DNA from: JAUHWL01 sp964416385
GTDB lineage: Bacteria; Bacteroidota; Bacteroidia; Flavobacteriales; Schleiferiaceae
Assembly (NCBI GenBank): GCA_964416385.1
Contig: CAYQDW010000039.1
Location: 1 to 22,695 of the forward strand
Length of the DNA stretch: 22,695 nt
Reading direction: 5' to 3'
Shown here: piece after piece, positions 15,637 to 22,695 of the stretch
Layout of the letters: each line of letters begins with the position of its first letter
How positions within the stretch are numbered: position 1 is the stretch's first letter
Program-made: the position numbers and the translations under genes
Notes under the pieces: model-generated
What the model was told of the DNA's origin: nothing
The model's database searches: none
Seen by the model: only the letters and a program-made list of their open reading frames with translations

Positions 15637-16791
15637 TTACGCAATGGTTTCGCCTGTATTTACCATTTTACGCAATAGCGGACAAGGCCTGTAACGATCA
15701 TCGCCATAAAAAGCATGTAACGCTTCTAGACGCTCTAGCACAACGTTATATCCTATTTCATGTGCCCAAGCCAAAAGTCCTTTTGGGTAGTTAACACCCT
15801 TAGTCATAGATAAGTCTATATCGCCCGCCGTACCAACTTGCATAAAAACGGCATCAAAAGCCTCATTAATAAGCAGGGCCAATATGCGGTCTACAATTTG
15901 TTTTCCTAACTCCAGATTTGTATTTGGTTGCGGATTTTGGGCTGTCGCGCTATAATCATAAAAACCACGTCCGCTTTTTCGACCCAACAAGCCGGCCTCT
16001 AAAAGCCTTTTTTGGGTAATGCTCGGCCTAAAACGGGGGTCAAAATAGAACTGCGACCATACCGTTTCTGTAACCACGTAATTCACATCATGCCCAATCA
16101 AATCCATCAGCTCAAATGGCCCCATGCGAAATCCGCCAATTTCTTTCATGGCCCAATCTATGGTGGCGATATCTGCAACGCCTTCCTCATAAAGTTTTAT
16201 GGCTTCACTGTAAAATGGCCGCGCCACACGGTTAACAATAAATCCTGGGGTATCTTTTGCCAATACGGTAACCTTGCCCCAGCTTTTAACCAATTCTGTG
16301 GCTAGTTGCACAACAGCATCCTCCGTTTGCAATCCCGGAATGATCTCCACCAAAGGCATGAGCGGTGCCGGATTGAAAAAGTGGATACCAATGAGTCTGC
16401 CGGGGCGTTTCATACCACCAGATATGGCGGCAATACTTAGAGAAGAAGTGTTGGTAGCCAGTATGCAACTATCATCTACAATTTCTTCTAATGTTTTAAA
16501 CACAGAACGCTTTGCTTCAAGCTTTTCTATTATCGCCTCAATTATGAGCCCGCAGTGCTCAAAATCTCGTAGGTTATCTTCAAAAACTATTCGGTGTAGA
16601 ACATCTTTGGCCAGTTGTTCTGTAAACTTACCTTTTGCCACCAACTTTTTAAAAGTAGCTTCCAAGTTATGCCTGCTTTGCTCTAAAGCTGCATCGCGTG
16701 TATCATAAATGTAAACCGTGTGGCCAGCTTGCGCGGCTACTTGTGCTATGCCGGTGCCCATAGCACCAGACCCTATTATTCCTATTTTCAT
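15637..16791 (-). CDS. 3-hydroxyacyl-CoA dehydrogenase (PaaH-like)
   Basis: A 384-residue NAD-dependent dehydrogenase. The Rossmann motif GIIGSGAMGTGIAQ (4-17) is followed by LATNTSSLSI (Ser117) and the catalytic pair His137 (IGIHFFNPAP) and Glu149 (LVEIIPG). The substrate domain is marked by DTPGFIVNRVARPFYSEA and FRMGPFELMDLIGHDV, and a second, shorter C-terminal helical copy includes NYPKGLLAWAHEIG. It oxidises 3-hydroxyacyl-CoA to 3-ketoacyl-CoA. The layout and the PaaG-like neighbour resemble PaaH of phenylacetate breakdown, but the ring-oxygenase genes are not here, so fatty-acid or other acyl-CoA oxidation is also possible. It follows the PaaG-like gene across a 61-base gap filled by a repeat. 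Confidence 0.92.
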   Translation of the reverse strand: MKIGIIGSGAMGTGIAQVAAQAGHTVYIYDTRDAALEQSRHNLEATFKKLVAKGKFTEQLAKDVLHRIVFEDNLRDFEHCGLIIEAIIEKLEAKRSVFKTLEEIVDDSCILATNTSSLSIAAISGGMKRPGRLIGIHFFNPAPLMPLVEIIPGLQTEDAVVQLATELVKSWGKVTVLAKDTPGFIVNRVARPFYSEAIKLYEEGVADIATIDWAMKEIGGFRMGPFELMDLIGHDVNYVVTETVWSQFYFDPRFRPSITQKRLLEAGLLGRKSGRGFYDYSATAQNPQPNTNLELGKQIVDRILALLINEAFDAVFMQVGTAGDIDLSMTKGVNYPKGLLAWAHEIGYNVVLERLEALHAFYGDDRYRPCPLLRKMVNTGETIA

Positions 16792-16803
16792 ATGTGTTTG
16801 TTA

Positions 16804-16850
16804 CCTCACCCCTAAACCCTTCCGCCTAAGGCAGAGAAAGGAAAAAGAGG
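16804..16850. repeat. CCTCA-CCCC type repeat, copy 3
   Basis: CCTCACCCCTAAACCC followed by a purine-rich half (GAGAAAGGAAAAAGAGG) and a small GCC-TAA-GGC stem. It fills the space between the two acyl-CoA genes and resembles the repeats at 3323-3368 and 6393-6425, though it is the most degenerate. Confidence 0.5.
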
Positions 16851-16852
16851 TG

Positions 16853-17632
16853 CTATTCTCCTTTAAAAATCGGCTTGCGCTTTTCTAAAAATGCGTTTAC
16901 GCCTTCATCATAGTCATACGTTTTACCCGCCTGTGTTTGCAACTCGTCTTCTAAGTTGAGTTGCTCATCAAGATTGTTGGCGTAGGTTCTGTTTAGCGCA
17001 CATTTTGTTAGTGCTAAGCCCCTTGTTGGCATGGTGGCCAGCGTTTGGGCTGTTTGCGCGACAAAAGCATCAAAATCTGCATCGGGTACCCATTTGTAAA
17101 TCATATTCATGGCCTCAGCTTCTTTGGCAGAAACCTTATCGCCTAGCATCATGAGGGCAGAGGCCTTTTGAAACCCAATTAAGCGCGGTAAAGTAAAAGT
17201 GCCGCCACTATCTGGTATGAGCCCAATCTTGCTGAACGCCTGTATGAAAGATGCAGATTCTGCCGCAATAACAATGTCGCACGCCAGTGCAATATTGGCC
17301 CCAGCACCGGCAGCAACACCATTTACCGCGGCAACAACAGGTTTACCAATCTTGCGGATAAGCTTAATCATGGGGTTGTAATGCTCACTAACAATTTTGG
17401 TGAGTTCAGGGCCGTTGGGGTCTATGGCCTCGGCCAAATCTTGACCGGCACAAAAAGCCTTGCCACTGCCTGTTATTACAACACAACGTACGTTTGGGTT
17501 ATGATCTGCCTCTTGTAACGCGGCTTGTGCCGCCAAAGCCATTTCGCGCACAAAGCTGTTATACTTATCTGGCCGATTAAGGGTTAACGTAAAAACACCA
17601 CTTTCAAGTTTGGTTTGTATGAAATGCGACAT
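16853..17632 (-). CDS. Enoyl-CoA hydratase/isomerase (PaaG-like)
   Basis: A 259-residue crotonase-fold protein. Motifs are NRPDKYNSF (19-27), the CoA-binding loop GKAFCAGQDL (57-66), the oxyanion segment NGVAAGAGANIALACD (104-119) and FSKIGLIPDSGGT (133-145). At the usual hydratase Glu144 position there is Phe, while Asp141 in PDSGG matches the isomerase/PaaG pattern (alignment by eye). That suggests double-bond or epoxide isomerisation rather than simple hydration. The start at 17632 matches the family N-terminus; an ATG at 17638 adds two residues. A hairpin ends only a few bases upstream. It is followed by the PaaH-like gene. Confidence 0.9.
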   Translation of the reverse strand: MSHFIQTKLESGVFTLTLNRPDKYNSFVREMALAAQAALQEADHNPNVRCVVITGSGKAFCAGQDLAEAIDPNGPELTKIVSEHYNPMIKLIRKIGKPVVAAVNGVAAGAGANIALACDIVIAAESASFIQAFSKIGLIPDSGGTFTLPRLIGFQKASALMMLGDKVSAKEAEAMNMIYKWVPDADFDAFVAQTAQTLATMPTRGLALTKCALNRTYANNLDEQLNLEDELQTQAGKTYDYDEGVNAFLEKRKPIFKGE

Positions 17633-17638
17633 CTGCAT

Positions 17639-17668
17639 AAAAAATTTAAGGGCCAACGAAGTTAGCCC
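17639..17668 (-). terminator. Hairpin and T-run immediately before the PaaG-like start
   Basis: GGGC-C-AAC (17650-17657) pairs with GTT-A-GCCC (17661-17668) with one mismatch and a 3-base loop, followed on the minus strand by TTAAATTTTTT. It fits a terminator for the TM2 gene, yet its T-run abuts the next gene's start, so it may act as an attenuator or start-site block. Confidence 0.5.
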
Positions 17669-17699
17669 CTGTAAGGTGAATTGAAAAACTTTTTATCGG

Positions 17700-18041
17700 T
17701 TAAACCCTGCGCACAACCTCGTCTGCTATTTTCTGGTTGTACTCTTGGGCCATGCTTTTATGGTTGATGAGGTCTATGATGCTACCGATGAGGCATAGTC
17801 CTGCGGTAAAGAAATACAAGATTCCCCAACCGATTTGGCCCAGATAAAAACGCTGTAAACCTGGAAGAACGAACAAGCCGATAACCGAAAAGATGAGCAC
17901 ATTCTGCGGATCTCTCCTGCGTGAGCGGTAAACCGTTGCAAACTGGCTTAGTTGATTTTCATCCATATAATTGGTTAGTTGCTCAAGCATTACAAACTCT
18001 TCGCCCTGCGCTTCTGGGATAAAACTTAGTAATCTATTCAT
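17700..18041 (-). CDS. TM2-domain membrane protein
   Basis: A 113-residue small membrane protein. The first 45 residues are hydrophilic (FIPEAQGEEFVMLEQL and YRSRRRDPQNV). The TM2 domain follows: two membrane helices joined by a short turn, with LPGLQRFYLGQIGWGILYFF (59-78) and GLCLIGSIIDLI (81-92). The function of TM2 proteins in bacteria is unknown. Its ATG overlaps the stop of the DUF2752 gene (ATGA at 18038-18041), so the two are probably translated together and may work together. Confidence 0.9.
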   Translation of the reverse strand: MNRLLSFIPEAQGEEFVMLEQLTNYMDENQLSQFATVYRSRRRDPQNVLIFSVIGLFVLPGLQRFYLGQIGWGILYFFTAGLCLIGSIIDLINHKSMAQEYNQKIADEVVRRV

Positions 18042-18352
18042 GACTTTGCTATTTGGTTTTTAATGATCTTGTGAAGTACGGAAATAATTCGCCAAAATAA
18101 TAACAGGGTTGCAGGTATACCCAACCAGTGGGCGTGAAAAGACGCTGTAAATGCCCCATGCAATAGGTGGCTTATGCTGCGGCCCAACCCACAACCTGGG
18201 CAATGCTCAAAACCGGCTAAAGCCAGCGGACAAACTGTAAAGTGTGCATCAGTGGATGGGTTGAAAATCGCTAAGGCAATGAGTGCCACCGCCCAAACTG
18301 TGGCGTCCAGCAGCGCTGGGTGGCGATTTATTACAGACGGCATTCTTTTCAT
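18038..18352 (-). CDS. DUF2752 membrane protein
   Basis: A 104-residue protein with two or three hydrophobic stretches and the DUF2752 signature CPGCGLGRSISHLLHG (51-66). Cysteines 41, 51 and 54 could bind metal or form a disulphide. The start at 18352 (ATG) is preferred over the TTG at 18361. The function is unknown. It is the first gene of a coupled pair with the TM2 gene, an arrangement I recall from other Bacteroidota. Confidence 0.88.
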   Translation of the reverse strand: MKRMPSVINRHPALLDATVWAVALIALAIFNPSTDAHFTVCPLALAGFEHCPGCGLGRSISHLLHGAFTASFHAHWLGIPATLLLFWRIISVLHKIIKNQIAKS

Positions 18353-18358
18353 GACAAC

Positions 18359-18366
18359 CAAAAATA
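18359..18366 (-). promoter_or_regulatory. Candidate -7 box upstream of the DUF2752 gene
   Basis: TATTTTTG fits TAnnTTTG and ends only 6 bases before the ATG at 18352, which implies a very short or absent 5' leader, or a start at the later ATG (18343). Confidence 0.3.
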
Positions 18367-18491
18367 ACAGATTGCGCTAGAGCGTGCTAAAAAAACCACT
18401 TGTTTTTATAAGATCTATTGGGTAGCGCGGAAGTTTTAGTTTTTCATTCAATTGGCTCCATTGTTTAGCACTGTTTTTCTGATATTAAAAC

Positions 18492-18513
18492 TGGGGGAGA
18501 TTAAAAACCCCCA
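18492..18513. other. G5/C5 hairpin in the divergent gap upstream of thioredoxin
   Basis: TGGGGG (18492-18497) pairs with CCCCCA (18508-18513) around a 10-base A-rich loop, in the 252-base region between the DUF2752 and thioredoxin genes. No T-run follows on the plus strand. It may be a leader structure or a small-RNA end. The rest of the gap shows no gene. Confidence 0.4.
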
Positions 18514-18604
18514 AGTAAATACACTTTAAACAACACCTGCATGGGCATGGTTACATCTAAGAAAGTTACAGGCATTATTTTTATCGCGCAAATTGAAATG
18601 AGCA

Positions 18605-19390
18605 ATGGATTTTGAAAAGGAAGTCATAGAGAGAAGTTACACGGTTCCTGTGGTGGTAGACTTTTGGGCACCGTGGTGCGGGCCTTGTAAATACCTCGGC
18701 CCAGTTATAGAACAATTGGCAGAAGAAGCGGAAGAGCGTTGGGTTTTGGTAAAGGTTAATACCGATCAATATCCAGAATTAATGCAAGCTTATCAGATCC
18801 AAGGGATACCGGCTGTTAAGCTGTTTATTAAGGGTGAAGTTCTTGCTGAGTTTACCGGCGCGTTACCTAAACCCGAGATAGAACGGTGGCTCGAAAAGCA
18901 CATTCCTGATCCCACAAAACAGGCTTATGCAGACTTGCTGGCAGATTTGCAATGGCCCGGCACCGAGAATCAAATTACCAAGCTGGCGCATTTTATTGCA
19001 GACCATGCAGGTTTTGCAGATGCCGTGATTGATCTTGCAGCGCATCAAGTGCTCACAGATACAGACGCCAGCCTGAATGCCATGAAAAACATCACTTTTG
19101 GTCATCCAAGATTTGATACCGTTACGGCTATTCGCACGATGGCAGAAACGCTTAAAGCAAAACCCGCAGGGCATGAAGCAACAGACGCCTTACTCTTAAA
19201 AAGCCAGGAGGCCTTGCGCAATAAAAATGTTGATGCTGCATTAACCAGTCTTATTGAGCTGATCATAATCAACAAAAACTTTCAAGACGAATTGCCGCGC
19301 AGAGCCGTGGTTGCTCTTTTTCATTTGTTGGGGCCACAGCATGAACTCACCAAAAAATACCAGCGCCGTTTTAGCATGGCATTGTATTAA
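18605..19390 (+). CDS. Thioredoxin-TPR protein, CnoX/YbbN-like
   Basis: A 261-residue cytoplasmic protein with an N-terminal thioredoxin domain (about 1-105; VDFWAPWCGPCKYLGP, active site CGPC at 25-28, cis-Pro in IQGIPAVKLF). A helical TPR-like C-terminal region (about 108-261) ends LTKKYQRRFSMALY, like YbbN/CnoX. Such proteins protect substrates from oxidation and pass them to GroEL. Unlike E. coli CnoX, whose active site lacks one cysteine, this one keeps both and may be redox-active. The start at 18605 is the first ATG after an in-frame stop. It stands alone and converges with GH92. Confidence 0.92.
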   Translation: MDFEKEVIERSYTVPVVVDFWAPWCGPCKYLGPVIEQLAEEAEERWVLVKVNTDQYPELMQAYQIQGIPAVKLFIKGEVLAEFTGALPKPEIERWLEKHIPDPTKQAYADLLADLQWPGTENQITKLAHFIADHAGFADAVIDLAAHQVLTDTDASLNAMKNITFGHPRFDTVTAIRTMAETLKAKPAGHEATDALLLKSQEALRNKNVDAALTSLIELIIINKNFQDELPRRAVVALFHLLGPQHELTKKYQRRFSMALY

Positions 19391-19432
19391 ATCAATTTGG
19401 AAAATGAAGGTTTTGGTGAGGCAAACCGCGGT

Positions 19433-19467
19433 GCGGGAACACAAAACGTGCAGTTTCCCGCGCGCTA
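19433..19467 (-). repeat. GC-rich intergenic repeat, copy 2 (inverted)
   Basis: On the minus strand this contains the same 17 bases as 45-61, then GCACGTTTTGTG. An inverted repeat GCGGGAA (19433-19439)/TTCCCGC (19455-19461) encloses a 15-base loop. It lies in the 113-base convergent gap between the thioredoxin gene and GH92 and may serve as the GH92 3' end. Confidence 0.55.
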
Positions 19468-19503
19468 AACTCAGAACTTGCCCGCTATCGCCTCATCTGC
19501 GCG

Positions 19504-22434
19504 CTATTTAACCTCAATCTCATCTAAAAACAACCAGCTTTGTCCGCCAGCGCCCAAGTGCCATTCTGGGCAGGGGCCGATGCTTTCTGCGGTAATCACA
19601 ACTTTTTCAACGCGACCTTTGTGCGTAAAAGCAACCGTGGTGCGCATGGCGCCTTCGGTTTTTTCGAGGTCTTTGCCGGGGTAGAATTCGTAGCGCGAAA
19701 TCTGGTCATCACTTTCATAAACGTCAACAATTACCTTTTTGGGGAACCAAATCCAGCTTTTGATGTCTTGCAGAAAACCGATAGAAATTTGCGCATTGGT
19801 TTGTGACTTCTTTAAATGGAGGGTTGCTTTAAAATTCTGCCCTTGATACCCTTGCCAGCTCCCGGTTCTAAAATTAGCCGTGCCGTATTGGCGATCAATT
19901 AATGCGTTGTCTCCCCCAGCCGAATATTGGTTGGCATATGCGCTATGCAGGGTAAGTTTGAGCTTGTCATCCAGCTTGTAAAACGGTGTAAAAATGGTAT
20001 CACTGGTGCGGCCATCGGGGTGTTGGGTGTAGGCCCAAACCTCAGCGTCTTTGGTCAGTTTAAAGGTTATATGTCGGTTTTCAAAAGTTGTTGAAGGGCC
20101 ATTAGCATAACCGGCAATGATGGTGCATTCACCACAAATGGACGCAATACCAACATGAAGCGCGTCTTTAAAGGTATTCTTGCTTGTGGTGAAATACGGT
20201 GTGGGCACCAATAAATTTTCCGATGTTTTTTGCGGAGGCCATACCGCACTGTCTCTTCCCCAATCTGAAGGGCGCTGACCCATTTCAAAAACAAGTTCAC
20301 CTCCGGCCATAATGGTTTGATGCTCTAAAAAGGTTAAGTCATAAGGCTCACCATTCAGCGTAGCCGACTTTATGAGCCAATTCTCTTTACTCAAGTTATT
20401 TGCTTTTATGGTAAACGTCTTTCCATTTTCGAGGTTGATAACCGCTTCTTGAAACGTTGGTGTGCCAATGGCATAATACGTTTCGCCCGGTGTAACCGAA
20501 TAAAAACCAAGTGCACTCAACACATACCACGCGCTCATCTGGCCGCAATCTTCGTTGCCAGAAAGGCCATCTGGCTGGGTGGTGTAGAGCTCTTCTTTTA
20601 TTTGGTGAACCAACGTTTGCGTTTTGTCTGGTCTTCCAACATAATTGTACAAATACGCCATGTGGTGACTGGGTTCGTTACCGTGCGCATATTGACCGAT
20701 CAAGCCGGTAATATCGGCTTGCTCACGACCGCTAGTTTCACTACTTACTGAGAACATCAGATCTAAATGCTTTTCTAACCCAAGTGGCCAGTGTGAAGAC
20801 AGCATATCTTTCTTCATGATCTGACCTGCTAAGCCATAAATATCATGCGGCACAAAAAGGCTGTACTGCCAGGCATTGGCTTCGGTATAGTTAAAGTTCA
20901 CTTCTTCCGGTTTAAAAGGGCTAAACCAGCCATTATTTACGCGTGCGCGGAAGAAACCTGTTTCGGGATCAAAAAGGTTTTTCCAATTCTCAGAGCGCTC
21001 GTAAAAAACTGTGGCCAGTGAATCTTTGCCCATGGCCTCTGCCATCCGTGCGATGCACCAGTCGTCATAGGCATATTCCAGCGTTTTAGAAACCGATTCG
21101 CTTTCATCACCAGCACCGATATACCCTTGTTTCTTGTAGAATTCTAACCCAAAGTGCTCCTGGTTGGCGGAGTTGACCATCGCTTCTAGCGCTTTTTCGG
21201 CATCAAAATCATGAATGCCTTTGAGGTAGGCATCCACAATTACCGGTGCGCTGTGGTAGCCAATCATGCAATAGGTTTCGTTGGCCGCTAACTCCCAAAC
21301 GGGTAATAATCCGCCTTGCTCATACTGCCGCAAAAATGTCTGAATAAAAGCGTTTGTGCGGTCTTGCTCAATAATGGTGAACAGCGGGTGCGTAGCCCTA
21401 AATGTATCCCACAAACTAAAAACGGTGTGTTGTTCTTTGCCGCCATTGATGTTGTGAATTTTCATATCCATGCCCCGGTAATCGCCATTTGCATCGGTGA
21501 AGAGGTTGGGTGCAATCATGGTATGGTAGAGGGCGGTGTAGAATTTCACCATATCGTCTTCGGCACCTTTTACCTCAATTTTACTGAGCTGTTTGTTCCA
21601 CGCATCCCGCGCCTCGGCTTTGGTTTGTTCAAAATCCCAATGAGGTATTTCGGCCTCCAAATTAGCCTTGGCATTTTCTATGGAAACGGCTGAGATGCCG
21701 ACTTTTACCCAGATGCGTTGTGCTTCATCCACGCCAAAACGCAACCCGGCCTTTTGTTTGAGCGAATCATACACCACTTCTTTTATGGGCGAAGAAAAAT
21801 CGGCACAGAAATACACGTGCTGCTCATTTGCCCAGGCTTTGGAAATCCGGAATCCGGTTATACGGTTGGTTGAATCTGCGTTGATCTGCCAGTCAATGAG
21901 CTGGTCGCGATGCGCAAGGTCGATGACAATATTCTTTTCATCACCCTTTAAAAACGTGTATTGATGAAAGCCCGCGCGCGCTGTGGCCGTGAGTTCTACG
22001 TCAATCTCACCTTCTTTTAATTTGGTAGCATAATGGCCAGGCGCTGCAACCTCGGCATCTTTATAAAATGCAGAAGCGTAGCCGTTTTTTGGTCCGTTTG
22101 TAGCACCATTATCCAGCTGAATTTTGCCAACCGTAGGCATGAGCAAAACATCGCCATAATCGCTTACGCCTGTGCCGCTCAGGTGCGTATGGCTAAAACC
22201 GTAAACCACCGTATCGCTGTAGTGGTAACCAGAGCAGCCGTCCCAACCATCAAGACGGGTATCGGGGCTAAGCTGCACCATGCCAAAAGGCATGGTTGCA
22301 CCAGGAAAGGTGTGGCCGTGTCCGCCCGTACCGATGAAGGGATTCACATATTGCGCATAGTCATTCACGTAATCTGTTTGCGTAGTACAGCCGAGCACCA
22401 GCGCAAAAAAGAGAAGTTTAAAACCGTATTTCAT
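19504..22434 (-). CDS. GH92 alpha-mannosidase lipoprotein with C-terminal discoidin-like module
   Basis: From the ATG at 22434 the protein has 976 residues, with a lipobox (FALVLGC, Cys16), so it is anchored to the envelope. The GH92 N-terminal domain starts at YVNPFIGTGGHGHTFPGATM (29-48). The catalytic domain holds FSLWDTFRATHPLF (339-352), NYTEANAWQY (515-524), GNEPSHHMAYLYNY (585-598) and GNEDCGQMSAWYV (626-638). By spacing with Bacteroides enzymes as I recall them, E518 is the catalytic acid and D629 the base; a calcium-dependent exo-alpha-mannosidase is expected. After about residue 745 come a Fn3-like segment and a discoidin-like module ending GGQSWLFLDEIEVK, shared with GH20. A second start (22455) adds seven residues. 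It lies about 12 kb from the other glycan genes, on the same strand. Confidence 0.94.
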   Translation of the reverse strand: MKYGFKLLFFALVLGCTTQTDYVNDYAQYVNPFIGTGGHGHTFPGATMPFGMVQLSPDTRLDGWDGCSGYHYSDTVVYGFSHTHLSGTGVSDYGDVLLMPTVGKIQLDNGATNGPKNGYASAFYKDAEVAAPGHYATKLKEGEIDVELTATARAGFHQYTFLKGDEKNIVIDLAHRDQLIDWQINADSTNRITGFRISKAWANEQHVYFCADFSSPIKEVVYDSLKQKAGLRFGVDEAQRIWVKVGISAVSIENAKANLEAEIPHWDFEQTKAEARDAWNKQLSKIEVKGAEDDMVKFYTALYHTMIAPNLFTDANGDYRGMDMKIHNINGGKEQHTVFSLWDTFRATHPLFTIIEQDRTNAFIQTFLRQYEQGGLLPVWELAANETYCMIGYHSAPVIVDAYLKGIHDFDAEKALEAMVNSANQEHFGLEFYKKQGYIGAGDESESVSKTLEYAYDDWCIARMAEAMGKDSLATVFYERSENWKNLFDPETGFFRARVNNGWFSPFKPEEVNFNYTEANAWQYSLFVPHDIYGLAGQIMKKDMLSSHWPLGLEKHLDLMFSVSSETSGREQADITGLIGQYAHGNEPSHHMAYLYNYVGRPDKTQTLVHQIKEELYTTQPDGLSGNEDCGQMSAWYVLSALGFYSVTPGETYYAIGTPTFQEAVINLENGKTFTIKANNLSKENWLIKSATLNGEPYDLTFLEHQTIMAGGELVFEMGQRPSDWGRDSAVWPPQKTSENLLVPTPYFTTSKNTFKDALHVGIASICGECTIIAGYANGPSTTFENRHITFKLTKDAEVWAYTQHPDGRTSDTIFTPFYKLDDKLKLTLHSAYANQYSAGGDNALIDRQYGTANFRTGSWQGYQGQNFKATLHLKKSQTNAQISIGFLQDIKSWIWFPKKVIVDVYESDDQISRYEFYPGKDLEKTEGAMRTTVAFTHKGRVEKVVITAESIGPCPEWHLGAGGQSWLFLDEIEVK

Positions 22435-22490
22435 GGGGTTATTGTTTTGTTTCATGGTGCCAATCAAAAAGTTGGTGTTCTTCAAAACCA

Positions 22491-22652
22491 ATGTCAAATT
22501 TCTTGAGAAGTTTTAGATTCTCGGTCTTGAAACTGGTTTTTAACCGCAAACATGACATGCTGATAAAATTGGGAACGGTGCTGGCCATTGTTGGTGGTTT
22601 GTCTGGAGAAAGATATGGTTTGTTTGGAAAAACAGGCGAATGTGATCCCTAA
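22491..22652 (+). CDS. Possible 53-residue small protein
   Basis: ATG at 22491 to TAA at 22650-22652, too short to be an obvious gene. The second half (residues 23-53) starts MLIKLGTVLAIVGGLSGERY and ends LFGKTGECDP: a short hydrophobic segment and a hydrophilic tail with one Cys. Third positions look mixed but plausible. It lies divergent from GH92 in a 261-base end region that otherwise shows nothing. I do not recognise the family, and it may be chance. Confidence 0.3.
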   Translation: MSNFLRSFRFSVLKLVFNRKHDMLIKLGTVLAIVGGLSGERYGLFGKTGECDP

Positions 22653-22695
22653 AATGGGTGGCGCGTGCCTCACTTACGGGGTTACCTAAAAATAG

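Noticed and set aside
18541..18615. 24-codon frame ending in the thioredoxin start (ATG 18541)
   Set aside because: Too short, with no protein-like features beyond chance; the overlap with the thioredoxin start is not enough support.
22033..22506. 157-codon plus-strand frame opposite GH92
   Set aside because: Antisense shadow of the conserved GH92 N-terminal domain.

Overview
The window looks like a chromosomal segment of a member of the Bacteroidota, probably a Cytophagales- or Flavobacteriales-like heterotroph; I would not name a genus. The evidence is the gene families (FucP/NagP-type sugar porter, GH92 and GH20 enzymes with C-terminal discoidin-like modules, DUF2752-TM2 pair, small stand-alone biotin carrier, DUF4399 lipoprotein), several possible TAnnTTTG promoter boxes just upstream of starts, and few Shine-Dalgarno sequences. 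Base composition is moderate and fairly even. No phage, transposase, CRISPR array, tRNA or rRNA is visible. A run of 100 Ns at 2632-2731 is an assembly gap inside one gene.

Left part (1-7.5 kb): a sugar:H+ symporter on the plus strand converges on a minus-strand run read as glycosylasparaginase (Tat-exported), GH20 beta-hexosaminidase, CutC-family TIM-barrel protein and GH2 beta-mannosidase. With the GH92 alpha-mannosidase at the right end (19.5-22.4 kb), these cover most exo-acting steps needed to take an N-glycopeptide apart: alpha-mannose, core beta-mannose, GlcNAc and finally the GlcNAc-Asn link, with a porter for released sugar. No endo-beta-GlcNAcase, SusC/SusD pair or fucosidase lies in the window.

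Middle part (7.5-15.6 kb): housekeeping and accessory genes. These are an alpha/beta hydrolase, a PhoD-like metallophosphatase lipoprotein, a Kv-beta-type aldo/keto reductase, the site-2 protease RseP, an exported M1 aminopeptidase with a C-terminal helical-repeat region, a biotin carboxyl carrier protein and a histidine-rich DUF4399 lipoprotein. A strong bidirectional terminator at 15.6 kb closes this part.

Right part (15.6-22.7 kb): a PaaH-like 3-hydroxyacyl-CoA dehydrogenase with a PaaG-like enoyl-CoA hydratase/isomerase, the DUF2752-TM2 two-gene unit with an ATGA overlap, a CnoX/YbbN-like thioredoxin-TPR protein and the GH92 lipoprotein.

The intergenic DNA is unusual. Three short repeat families recur, and two of them lie at or inside the 5' ends of the exported glycosidase genes, where they obscure or replace the usual start codons. 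The gap between the sugar porter and the beta-mannosidase appears to hold the 3' tails of two lost genes. I found no clear new defence or mobile system. The most interesting material is the CutC placement in the glycan operon, the repeat/start-codon interplay and the deletion scar.
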